Source of the DNA: a virus
Length of the DNA stretch: 40,273 bases
Direction: 5' to 3' (one strand)
Virus record (IMG/VR): IMGVR_UViG_3300008107_000542
Coordinates: 1 to 40,273 of that record
Shown here one piece after another: positions 16,957 through 23,654 of the stretch (position 1 is its first letter; each line of letters starts with the position of its first letter). Position numbers and translations under genes: made by a program. The notes below the pieces were generated by a model. That model was not told where the DNA came from. It did no database searches and saw only the letters and a program-made list of their open reading frames with translations.

Positions 16957-17466
16957 ATGAGTCAAGTTTATTTAATTAAACCACTTGAAAAGAAAAGCAT
17001 TGTCTATCATGTAGAAATGTTTCGTGAGAACCCAGATGGTACAGTAAGTTGGTTTAACATTGACGAAACTTATCGTTGGGGTCAGGGCTTTATTGAAGCG
17101 GATCTTGACTGTAATCTTCCCTGGGATGGTGACAATGTTGCCTATGCCAAACCAGATGTAGGTTGGGGCTGTGAGTTTGACGACAGCATCAGTGTTGAAT
17201 GGGAATTCAGCGACGATATTAAAGAATTAGAACAACAAGAACTCAAAGAACTTTACTATGAAGGTGGTGCCGGTTGGCTCTACGATGGTGAACACGATTG
17301 GCAAGAAGAAGACTGTGCTGTTCATATTATTGCACCGTACCAAGTTAGTTTATGTGATGAGCTAACAGGCGAAGTTATTGAAGAAAATGTTAAATTAAAA
17401 CCTAGACCAAATCCAAGTACATCATGGCCATTTAGTCCAGCATTTCCAAAACCTGAGGAAGAATAA
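16957..17466 (+). CDS. Conserved acidic protein of unknown function
   Basis: A 169-residue, strongly acidic, Trp-rich protein (for example 'PDGTVSWFNIDETYRWGQGFIEADLDCNLPWDGD'). It reads mostly as beta strands and ends in a Pro-rich tail. Strong acidity could mean DNA mimicry, but there is no direct evidence. The start immediately follows the previous stop and the stop overlaps the next ATG by one base. Confidence 0.65.
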   Translation: MSQVYLIKPLEKKSIVYHVEMFRENPDGTVSWFNIDETYRWGQGFIEADLDCNLPWDGDNVAYAKPDVGWGCEFDDSISVEWEFSDDIKELEQQELKELYYEGGAGWLYDGEHDWQEEDCAVHIIAPYQVSLCDELTGEVIEENVKLKPRPNPSTSWPFSPAFPKPEEE

Positions 17467-17684
17467 TGAATACTGCTAAAGATATAATGGATCAGTTTAT
17501 CAGTCGTGCAAAGAACTTGCAAGAGTTTACTATTTGCACCAATGTACCGGATAATTTTAGATTTAACGGAGTCGTACCATTTGATATGCGAATTGAAGAC
17601 GATACTATCTATGCTAAAGTATGGGCTGTAGAATTTGATGAAGCCGCTAAAAAGTTAGATGATTTTTTAGAAACATGTAAGTGA
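17466..17684 (+). CDS. Small protein of unknown function
   Basis: A 72-residue protein with an N-terminal helix, a central beta region (FRFNGVVPFDMRIEDDTIYAKVWAV) and a C-terminal amphipathic helix. No motif recognised. It overlaps its upstream neighbour by one base and its downstream neighbour by four. Confidence 0.65.
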   Translation: MNTAKDIMDQFISRAKNLQEFTICTNVPDNFRFNGVVPFDMRIEDDTIYAKVWAVEFDEAAKKLDDFLETCK

Positions 17685-18079
17685 ATAAAAAAATGACAGA
17701 TAAATTTTTTGACGGTCCTGACGATAAAGACGACAGCGAAGCACCTTGGGATGATATTGTCCGAGAAGACTTCCATATTGCTGTGTACAGAGACAAATAT
17801 CCTGTAACAGAAGGACATCTATTGTTTGTCCCCAAATACAATACAGTGACTATTGTAATGCAGGCTATGGATGATGCACTACGCGAAGGTCGTAGAGGTG
17901 TTGAACTAGGCGAGTGGGACGGTTTTAATGTAGGTATTAACTACGGTGAAGCAAGTGGTCAAACAGTTATGTGGCCTCATGTACATATGATTCCTAGACG
18001 CAATGGCGATATGGAAGATCCTAGAGGAGGCGTAAGACATGTTATTCCAGAACGTGGTAACTACAAAAAAGAAACATAA
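17681..18079 (+). CDS. HIT-family nucleotide hydrolase/transferase-like protein
   Basis: A 132-residue protein. 'GHLLFVPKYNTVTI' and 'GQTVMWPHVHMIPRR' are the two conserved blocks of the HIT family, which cleave or transfer nucleotides from dinucleotides and nucleotide conjugates. The histidine triad normally reads HxHxH; here the first position is Trp98 while His100 and His102 remain. Start is GTG 17681, which overlaps the previous stop, or ATG 17693 four codons later. HIT proteins are carried by several large phages; the substrate here is unknown. Confidence 0.85.
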   Translation: MNKKMTDKFFDGPDDKDDSEAPWDDIVREDFHIAVYRDKYPVTEGHLLFVPKYNTVTIVMQAMDDALREGRRGVELGEWDGFNVGINYGEASGQTVMWPHVHMIPRRNGDMEDPRGGVRHVIPERGNYKKET

Positions 18080-18089
18080 AAAAATAGAT

Positions 18090-18350
18090 ATGCCTACTAA
18101 ACCAGAGTGGTATCAAAATGATATACCTAGTGATCAAGTAATTACTGTCAAGTGGCACAATCAAAACAGTCATTGGTGGAATGAAACGTGTGCCAGTGTA
18201 CTAGAAGTATTTGGATTGCCCGGTGGAAGGTTTTATTACAAACCTTATCCAGACTATATGACATTTACTTTTAAAACAAAAAAAGATGCCAATTTATGTC
18301 GTATATTATTAAGTGAAAGGTTAGTAAAATTGCAACAATGGAACAATTAA
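18090..18350 (+). CDS. Small conserved protein of unknown function
   Basis: An 86-residue protein from ATG 18090. An upstream in-frame ATG (18039) would add 17 residues but lies inside the HIT gene. The sequence is Trp/His/Tyr-rich ('ITVKWHNQNSHWWNETCASVLEVFGLPGGRFYYKPYPDYMTFTFK') and ends with a helix (KDANLCRILLSERLVKLQQW), suggesting a compact alpha/beta fold. No family recognised. Confidence 0.6.
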   Translation: MPTKPEWYQNDIPSDQVITVKWHNQNSHWWNETCASVLEVFGLPGGRFYYKPYPDYMTFTFKTKKDANLCRILLSERLVKLQQWNN

Positions 18351-18354
18351 AATT

Positions 18355-18705
18355 ATGAATCCACAGACCCCAGCACAGGGTGTGCTACTGGTCACCGACT
18401 GGGGCACATCAAAGATGTATAAAGCAGTATGTGAGTGTGCCAACGACGACTGTACACATACAATTGACATTGAAGCAGAAGACACAGGTGTTAATGTAAC
18501 CATTTACACAAAAACTAGAACAAACTTTTGGTCCAAATCTCGATGGCGGCACATTTGGAATCTATTAACCAAAGGATATACTGAGCTCGAAACTTGTATT
18601 ATTATGCGTAAACAGGTTGCTCTTAACTATGCAAATGTGTTACAATTAGCAGTAAAGGACGTAGAAGAATTGAGGAACAAACATGGAAAAGATCAAAGTA
18701 AGTGA
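18355..18705 (+). CDS. Conserved phage protein of unknown function
   Basis: A 116-residue protein. The opening MNPQTPAQGVLLVTDWGTSKMYKAVCECANDD and 'TRTNFWSKSRWRHIWNLLTKGY' are blocks I recall from other aquatic phage genomes. Two Cys pairs near residues 25-33 (CEC...C) might bind metal. It overlaps queE by 23 bases and likely shares its transcript. Confidence 0.65.
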   Translation: MNPQTPAQGVLLVTDWGTSKMYKAVCECANDDCTHTIDIEAEDTGVNVTIYTKTRTNFWSKSRWRHIWNLLTKGYTELETCIIMRKQVALNYANVLQLAVKDVEELRNKHGKDQSK

Positions 18706-19555
18706 AATGTTTTATTCGGCGCAAGGAGAAGGACGCTTTGTAGGTGTCCCTTCTGTTTTCTTGCGTACATTTGGATGTAACTTTAAGTGTGCTGGATTTG
18801 GCATGCCTAAAGGCCAGTTAACTACTGAAGCAGATGCTGTAGCAGAGCAACAGATTTCTTTTAACAAATGGAAAACTTTTGAAGAGCTGCCGTTGGTAAC
18901 TACAGGCTGTGACAGCTATGCCAGCTGGCATCCAGCATTTAAGGATTTAAGTCCTTACTATTCATTAGATGAATGTATAGGCAAAATGTTAGATCTTACA
19001 CCTAACAAACGCTGGACACAGGACAACGGTAATGATGTTCATTTAGTTATCACTGGCGGAGAGCCGTTGCTAGGATGGCAACAGTTATATACTCCATTAT
19101 TAAAGAATCCTCTTATGCAGGATCTATGGAATGTAACTTTTGAAACTAATGGCACTCAAAAGCTCTATGAGCAGTTAAAGGTATTCATTGCATGGAATTG
19201 GAATGAGCATACAGGTAGAGAAGTTACCTTTAGTGTAAGTCCAAAATTAAGTGCCAGTGGTGAAGACTGGAATGATACTATTAAGCCTGAAGTAATTATT
19301 GACTATCAGGAAGTGGGTTTTGTGTATCTTAAATTTGTAGTGTCTACACTAGAAGATTTAGAAGAAGTAGATCGTGCAGTTGGGGTTTATAGACGTGCAG
19401 GATTTAGAGGGCCTGTGTATCTTATGCCAGTAGGCGGAGTTGTCAGTGTTTATGACAACAATAGAATACACATTGCAGATGAAGCATTAAAAAGAGGTTA
19501 CTACTATAGTCCACGTTTACACGTTGACTTATGGGGTAACGGATGGGGGAAATAA
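18683..19555 (+). CDS. queE: 7-carboxy-7-deazaguanine synthase (QueE), non-canonical cysteine spacing
   Basis: QueE is a radical SAM enzyme that makes 7-carboxy-7-deazaguanine from carboxytetrahydropterin. The N-terminus KVSEMFYSAQGEGRFVGVPS and the GGEP SAM motif (residues 125-128) are characteristic. 290 residues is longer than many QueE proteins. The [4Fe-4S] cysteines do not follow CX3CX2C. Cys32 and Cys36 lie in 'GCNFKCAGFG', and the third is most likely Cys76 in GCDSYASW, which looks like the usual CD(T/S) element moved by a 39-residue insert. It overlaps the previous gene by 23 bases. With FolE and the DpdA-like gene it points to 7-deazaguanine synthesis. Confidence 0.9.
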   Translation: MEKIKVSEMFYSAQGEGRFVGVPSVFLRTFGCNFKCAGFGMPKGQLTTEADAVAEQQISFNKWKTFEELPLVTTGCDSYASWHPAFKDLSPYYSLDECIGKMLDLTPNKRWTQDNGNDVHLVITGGEPLLGWQQLYTPLLKNPLMQDLWNVTFETNGTQKLYEQLKVFIAWNWNEHTGREVTFSVSPKLSASGEDWNDTIKPEVIIDYQEVGFVYLKFVVSTLEDLEEVDRAVGVYRRAGFRGPVYLMPVGGVVSVYDNNRIHIADEALKRGYYYSPRLHVDLWGNGWGK

Positions 19556-20004
19556 TGAAAAACTTATTAAGAAAAATATTTGGTCTTGACCAATTAGAAG
19601 AAGCTGTTGTCGTTGCTCGTCAAAAACTTGAAGAGGCAGAAAAATCTAAACAAGAAGTAGAAGCATCGCTTCAGAAAGCTCTTAAAGAAGAAGAACTGGC
19701 TAAACTTACACCTAAAGAACGTGCTACTGCCAAAGGCGAACCTTGGGTGGCGGTGTTAGACACCCATGTAAACAAAGACAATATTCGCAACGGCTTTTTT
19801 GAGCTTGACTGGAATGCAGAGTTTGTGTTACAATTGAAACAGGCTGGATACGGCTTTGACGGTGATCCGGATGAAGAAATTGTAGATCGTTGGTTTAGAG
19901 ATTTGGCTAGAAACATTTTAGGTGAGGAAGGTCAAGACACTACTCGTGGCGCAGGATTTATAAATGTTATTCCAATTTCAAAAGGCAAATCAGAGGTTTC
20001 ATGA
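19555..20004 (+). CDS. Conserved phage protein with N-terminal coiled coil
   Basis: A 149-residue protein. Residues 8-45 are a Glu/Lys/Ala coiled coil. The rest is a conserved domain beginning 'EPWVAVLDTHVNKDNIRNGFFELDWN' and including 'GFDGDPDEEIVDRWFRDLARNI', which I recall in other marine phages. The ATG overlaps the queE stop (TAATG), and the stop overlaps the next start by four bases. No activity can be assigned. Confidence 0.7.
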   Translation: MKNLLRKIFGLDQLEEAVVVARQKLEEAEKSKQEVEASLQKALKEEELAKLTPKERATAKGEPWVAVLDTHVNKDNIRNGFFELDWNAEFVLQLKQAGYGFDGDPDEEIVDRWFRDLARNILGEEGQDTTRGAGFINVIPISKGKSEVS

Positions 20005-20966
20005 CATATATTTTAGTAGACACAGCTAATACATTCTTTCGTGCTCGTCACGTTATTCGTGGTGATGCTGACATTAAGTTAGGCATGGCCTTACATATTA
20101 CATTCAACAGTATTAAGAAAGCTTGGCAAGACTTTAATGGTAGTCATGTTGTGTTCTGTCTTGAAGGTCGGTCGTGGCGCAAAGACTACTACAAGCCTTA
20201 CAAAGCTAATCGAGCAGAAACTCGTGCGGCAATGACGGTTAAGGAACAAGAAGAAGATAAATTATTCTGGGAAACGTTTGATGCGTTCAAAGATTTTGTT
20301 ATCAATAAGACTAACTCTACTGTACTTCAAAATTCAGTGTTAGAAGCAGATGATCTTATTGCTGGTTGGATTGCCGATCATCCCAATGATGATCATGTGA
20401 TTATCTCAACAGACAGCGACTTTCATCAGCTGATCGCACCTAATGTTAAGCAGTACAACGGTGTAGCAGAGACACTTACTACTATTGAAGGCATATTTGA
20501 TAAGAAAGGCAAACTAGTAGTTGATACAAAAACTAAAGAGCCTAAAGACATTCCTAATCCAGAATGGATCTTATTTGAAAAATGTATGCGAGGCGATAGC
20601 AGTGATAACGTCTTTTCAGCATACCCTAAAGTACGTAAAAATAAATTACAAGAAGCATTTAACGATAGAACCAATAAAGGCTTCGCGTGGAACAACATGA
20701 TGTTGCAACGTTGGGTCGACCACGAAGGTGAAGAACACCGTGTGCTCGACGACTATGAACGCAATCGTCGACTAATTGATTTAAAGCATCAACCGGATCA
20801 TATTAAATCTATTATTAAAGAGACTATTACTGAAAATAGTAAAACTAAAACCGTTGATCAAGTAGGCATACGTCTTCTTAAGTTCTGTCAGCTATATGAT
20901 ATGAAAAGAATGATGGATAGTATTCAGCAATATGCAGAACCCCTACAGGCAAAATACAAGGAATAA
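20001..20966 (+). CDS. 5'-3' exonuclease / RNase H of the T4 Rnh (FEN) type
   Basis: A 321-residue nuclease of the FEN/PIN superfamily, close in length to T4 RNase H (305). Metal-binding acidic residues are visible: D7 in ILVDTANTFFRARH, E115/D117/D118 in LEADDLIAGW, D138/D140 in STDSDFHQL. 'RGDSSDNVFSAYPKVR' fits the helix-turn-helix DNA-binding loop. In T4 this enzyme removes RNA primers from lagging-strand DNA. It lies in an early/replication-type stretch. It overlaps its upstream neighbour by four bases. Confidence 0.88.
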   Translation: MTYILVDTANTFFRARHVIRGDADIKLGMALHITFNSIKKAWQDFNGSHVVFCLEGRSWRKDYYKPYKANRAETRAAMTVKEQEEDKLFWETFDAFKDFVINKTNSTVLQNSVLEADDLIAGWIADHPNDDHVIISTDSDFHQLIAPNVKQYNGVAETLTTIEGIFDKKGKLVVDTKTKEPKDIPNPEWILFEKCMRGDSSDNVFSAYPKVRKNKLQEAFNDRTNKGFAWNNMMLQRWVDHEGEEHRVLDDYERNRRLIDLKHQPDHIKSIIKETITENSKTKTVDQVGIRLLKFCQLYDMKRMMDSIQQYAEPLQAKYKE

Positions 20967-20970
20967 CACA

Positions 20971-21450
20971 ATGACAGAATTTCAAGCTAAACCTATTGTA
21001 GATGGAAAATTTTGGATCGTTGAACAAAACGGTGAAAAGATCGGTACGCTATCTAAAAAAGAAAATAATAGATTTGTTTTGAGTAGCAAAGATGGTTCAA
21101 GTTTCTTTGGTAAAAAGGAAGAAATTATCAAAGCATTTGGTAAGGATTTTTTTCAAGCAAAGATTAAAACTACCATGAGTAACGAGGTAGTAAGAGATGT
21201 TTACAGTTATCCGACTAGCTGCCATCCTTACAATCCAATGTTTAATGTTCAAAAGAAGTTACCGTTGTTTACAAAGAGTCCGGATAGTAAAAGTCTTTAC
21301 TGTGCAGGATACTATGTAATTAGATTTGATAAAGGCTGGGTTAAGAGCTTCTGTCCAAAGCTAATTACTATTGAACGTTACGAAAACAAAGGTCCGTTTA
21401 AAACAGAATTAGAAATGAAACAGGTGCTATCAAATGCCAGATCCGATTAA
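20971..21450 (+). CDS. Conserved T4-like phage protein of unknown function
   Basis: A 159-residue protein from ATG 20971, chosen over an upstream ATG (20932) because AAGGA lies at a good distance and the longer form would sit inside the nuclease gene. The C-terminal block 'TSCHPYNPMFNVQKKLPLFTKSPDSKSLYCAGYYVIRFDKGW' is conserved-looking, with two Cys. I recall homologues in marine T4-like phages, unnamed. Its end overlaps the next gene by 17 bases. Confidence 0.7.
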   Translation: MTEFQAKPIVDGKFWIVEQNGEKIGTLSKKENNRFVLSSKDGSSFFGKKEEIIKAFGKDFFQAKIKTTMSNEVVRDVYSYPTSCHPYNPMFNVQKKLPLFTKSPDSKSLYCAGYYVIRFDKGWVKSFCPKLITIERYENKGPFKTELEMKQVLSNARSD

Positions 21451-21667
21451 TACTATTCCTATTCAGCAGTTTATACAGCAGGTAAAGGCCGCTGAACTAG
21501 GACAGCAACGTGAAATAAAGCTAGATATTAAAAATGCTAAACTATTGGCACTTTGTCTGGCAGAAGTAAGTGCTAAACTACTAGAAAATTACGACGGATT
21601 ACTGAATAAAATGCAGGCTGCTCAATCCGAGGAAATTGTAATTAAGCTAGACGGTGGCGGTCTATAA
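21434..21667 (+). CDS. Small helical protein of unknown function
   Basis: A 77-residue, mainly helical protein ('NTIPIQQFIQQVKAAELGQQREIKLDIKNAKLLALCLAEVSAKLL') with a Gly-rich end. No membrane segment. It overlaps the preceding gene by 17 bases. A late promoter follows its stop. Confidence 0.65.
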   Translation: MPDPINTIPIQQFIQQVKAAELGQQREIKLDIKNAKLLALCLAEVSAKLLENYDGLLNKMQAAQSEEIVIKLDGGGL

Positions 21668-21676
21668 CTAAAAACG

Positions 21677-21684
21677 GATAAATA
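21677..21684 (+). promoter_or_regulatory. T4-like late promoter
   Basis: GATAAATA, the same octamer as at 1779, in the 45-base gap before ATG 21713 (28 bases downstream). It would give late expression of the next two genes, separately from the early-type genes around them. Confidence 0.6.
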
Positions 21685-21712
21685 TATGCGTAGTTAAAAG
21701 GACGCATATAAC

Positions 21713-21997
21713 ATGAGTAGGCCAAAACCAAAAGTTTTGCTCGAATATACAAATAAAAAAACGTATAAGACAGAACAAGTATTAGATTCAGAAGCTATAT
21801 GGGCTGTGTTTTACAAAAATCAGCCATTTAATCTCAAAAGCTTTAATAGCCTCACCAGCTATCCTGGACCAAAATACAAAAAAGTAAGTTTCTCCAATCC
21901 TGGACATGCTATTAATCTAGCCAAGAAGCTGAATAGAATGTTTAACAGTGACGATTTCCAAGTGGTCAAACTGACTGCTGGTGAAATACTTAAATGA
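21713..21997 (+). CDS. Conserved phage protein of unknown function
   Basis: A 94-residue basic protein with 'RPKPKVLLEYTNKKTYKTEQVLDSEAIWAVFY' and 'SYPGPKYKKVSFSNPGHAINLAKKLN'. The second block looks like a conserved alpha/beta element; I recall it in T4-like cyanophage-type genomes. It follows a late promoter and overlaps the next gene by four bases. Confidence 0.7.
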   Translation: MSRPKPKVLLEYTNKKTYKTEQVLDSEAIWAVFYKNQPFNLKSFNSLTSYPGPKYKKVSFSNPGHAINLAKKLNRMFNSDDFQVVKLTAGEILK

Positions 21998-22392
21998 TAT
22001 CTAGAGAAACATTTACTAAAATTTTCCTTAAGGAGATGAGTCGTAGTACGGACGAAGCAAATGTACGGCTGCATCTTCACAAATGGTGGCAAAGTAAACG
22101 AACCAAAGAGGGTGGCGGGTTACGTTTAAGTTTAGAAGGCTACGAATTCATAGTGAGCGAACTAAATCTAAAAGAATACGAAATTCCATTTAACGAAAAA
22201 ATTGAACTGAGTCCTCAAACTATAATATTTTTTGATCAGTTTTTGGACAGTCCTTATTTTTTAACCAATCAAAGTCTTACCGTTTTCAACGAGAAAAAGG
22301 CATTTGAGCTATATATGTTTTCGGACGACATTCGAAAATACGGGCTAATCAAAGCTATAAACAATCAAAAAGATATCGCCCAAACTGACTAA
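21994..22392 (+). CDS. Conserved phage protein of unknown function
   Basis: A 132-residue soluble alpha/beta protein ('KWWQSKRTKEGGGLRLSLEGYEFIVSELNLKEYEIPF'). The basic RTKEGGGLRLS stretch could contact nucleic acid, but no known domain was recognised. It is the last gene before the moxR promoter, with an ATGA overlap to the gene before it. Confidence 0.7.
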   Translation: MISRETFTKIFLKEMSRSTDEANVRLHLHKWWQSKRTKEGGGLRLSLEGYEFIVSELNLKEYEIPFNEKIELSPQTIIFFDQFLDSPYFLTNQSLTVFNEKKAFELYMFSDDIRKYGLIKAINNQKDIAQTD

Positions 22393-22490
22393 AAACTCCA
22401 AAAAGGCGTTGACAACTAGATGCAACGGCAGTATAATAGATACATAGAACAGTTAGTTCTATAAAGTTTTTAACCTAACTAGGAGTTTTT
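22391..22490 (+). repeat. Inverted repeat flanking the moxR promoter
   Basis: AAAAACTCC (22391-22399) and GGAGTTTTT (22482-22490) are perfect inverted repeats, one on each side of the promoter. The right arm contains the Shine-Dalgarno GGAG and abuts ATG 22491. Only RNA read through from upstream carries both arms, so the ribosome site would be masked in read-through RNA but free in promoter-initiated RNA. A second hairpin, TAGAAC/GTTCTA (22445-22461), lies in the leader. Confidence 0.5.
22409..22437 (+). promoter_or_regulatory. Consensus sigma70-type promoter for moxR
   Basis: TTGACA (22409-22414), 17-base spacer, TATAAT (22432-22437), both perfect. About 45 bases of leader precede ATG 22491. 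Confidence 0.93.
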
Positions 22491-23582
22491 ATGAGCGAGA
22501 TTAGTTCACGTACCGTTGGCCCAAAGGCCGCAAAAAAGAGTCTGCGTCGTGCCTTTAAAGCCAATCGTCCGTTGTTCCTTTGGGGCCCCCCGGGTATTGG
22601 CAAGTCTGATATTGTCAAACAAATGGGCGAGGAACTCGACGCTCATGTAATTGATATCCGTTTGAGTCTTTGGGAACCCACTGACATTAAAGGTATCCCC
22701 TATTTTAATTCTGAGTCCAATCGTATGGAATGGGCTCCTCCTATCGAATTGCCAGATGCAGAGTTGGCAGCAAAACATGACAAGATCATTTTGTTCATGG
22801 ACGAAATGAACTCTGCGGCTCCTGCTGTGCAGGCGGCGGCCTATCAGTTAGTGTTGAATCGTCGTGTTGGTACTTACCGCTTGCCTGACAACGTGCTCAT
22901 CGTTGCCGCAGGTAACCGTGAAACTGACAAAGGTGTTACTTATCGTATGCCTGCTCCGTTGGCTAACCGCTTTGTTCACTTGGAAATGAAAGTAGACTGG
23001 GAAGATTACTTCCAGTGGGCTACTGACAATCGTATCCACAAGGATGTTGTTGGCTTCCTTACTTTCAGCAAGAAAGACCTCTACGACTTTGACCCAAAGG
23101 CTGCTTCACGTGCCTTTGCTACTCCCCGTTCATGGACCTTTGTATCCGAGCTGTTGTTTGATGACGATGAAGACGAAGGCACTTTGACTGACTTGGTAGC
23201 AGGTGCAGTTGGTGAAGGTCTTGCTGTTAAGTTCATGGCTCACCGCAAGATTGCAAGTAAGCTGCCTGATCCTACTCACATCTTAAAAGGCAAGGTAAAG
23301 AAGATGGACACTAAAGAAATTAGTGCCATGTACTCTTTGACTGTTAGCCTATGCTACGAATTGAAAGATTCTGCAGATAAGAATGCCAAAGATTGGAATG
23401 ACCAAGTTAACTACTTCTTCGAATTTATGATGAATAACTTTGAAACTGAATTGGTTGTTATGGGTACTAAACTTGCACTTACTCAATATCAATTGCCTTT
23501 GGATCCAGATGAGATCAAATGCTTTGATGACTTCCATGCCAAATACGGTCGCTTCATTGCTGCCGCTACTGAAAAGCGTTAA
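22491..23582 (+). CDS. MoxR-type AAA+ ATPase
   Basis: A 363-residue AAA+ protein. Walker A is GPPGIGKS (32-39) and Walker B is LFMDE (101-105). 'LPDNVLIVAAGNRE' is the sensor-1 region and 'PAPLANRFVHLEM' an Arg-containing motif. MoxR ATPases act as chaperones that insert cofactors or remodel protein complexes together with a VWA-domain partner. Here that partner is the next gene, 72 bases downstream. The transcript has its own perfect promoter. The target in the phage-infected cell is unknown. Confidence 0.92.
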   Translation: MSEISSRTVGPKAAKKSLRRAFKANRPLFLWGPPGIGKSDIVKQMGEELDAHVIDIRLSLWEPTDIKGIPYFNSESNRMEWAPPIELPDAELAAKHDKIILFMDEMNSAAPAVQAAAYQLVLNRRVGTYRLPDNVLIVAAGNRETDKGVTYRMPAPLANRFVHLEMKVDWEDYFQWATDNRIHKDVVGFLTFSKKDLYDFDPKAASRAFATPRSWTFVSELLFDDDEDEGTLTDLVAGAVGEGLAVKFMAHRKIASKLPDPTHILKGKVKKMDTKEISAMYSLTVSLCYELKDSADKNAKDWNDQVNYFFEFMMNNFETELVVMGTKLALTQYQLPLDPDEIKCFDDFHAKYGRFIAAATEKR

Positions 23583-23599
23583 TTTGGTTGTGGTACCAT

Positions 23600-23628
23600 T
23601 TGACAGGACCTTCGGGTCCTGTTATAAT
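23600..23628 (+). promoter_or_regulatory. Consensus sigma70-type promoter with hairpin in its spacer
   Basis: TTGACA (23600-23605), 17-base spacer, TATAAT (23623-23628). The end of the -35 box and the whole spacer form a perfect 8-base inverted repeat, ACAGGACC (23603-23610) and GGTCCTGT (23615-23622), with a TTCG loop closed by C-G. In read-through RNA from moxR this is a very stable UUCG hairpin. It may limit read-through or mark a 3' end, though no T-run follows. Confidence 0.9.
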
Positions 23629-23654
23629 ATATACTGTATAAACAGGAGCAAATT

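Noticed and set aside
18039-18090. Longer start for the small gene after the HIT gene
   Set aside because: It would lie within the HIT coding region and its residues look like an out-of-frame reading of it.
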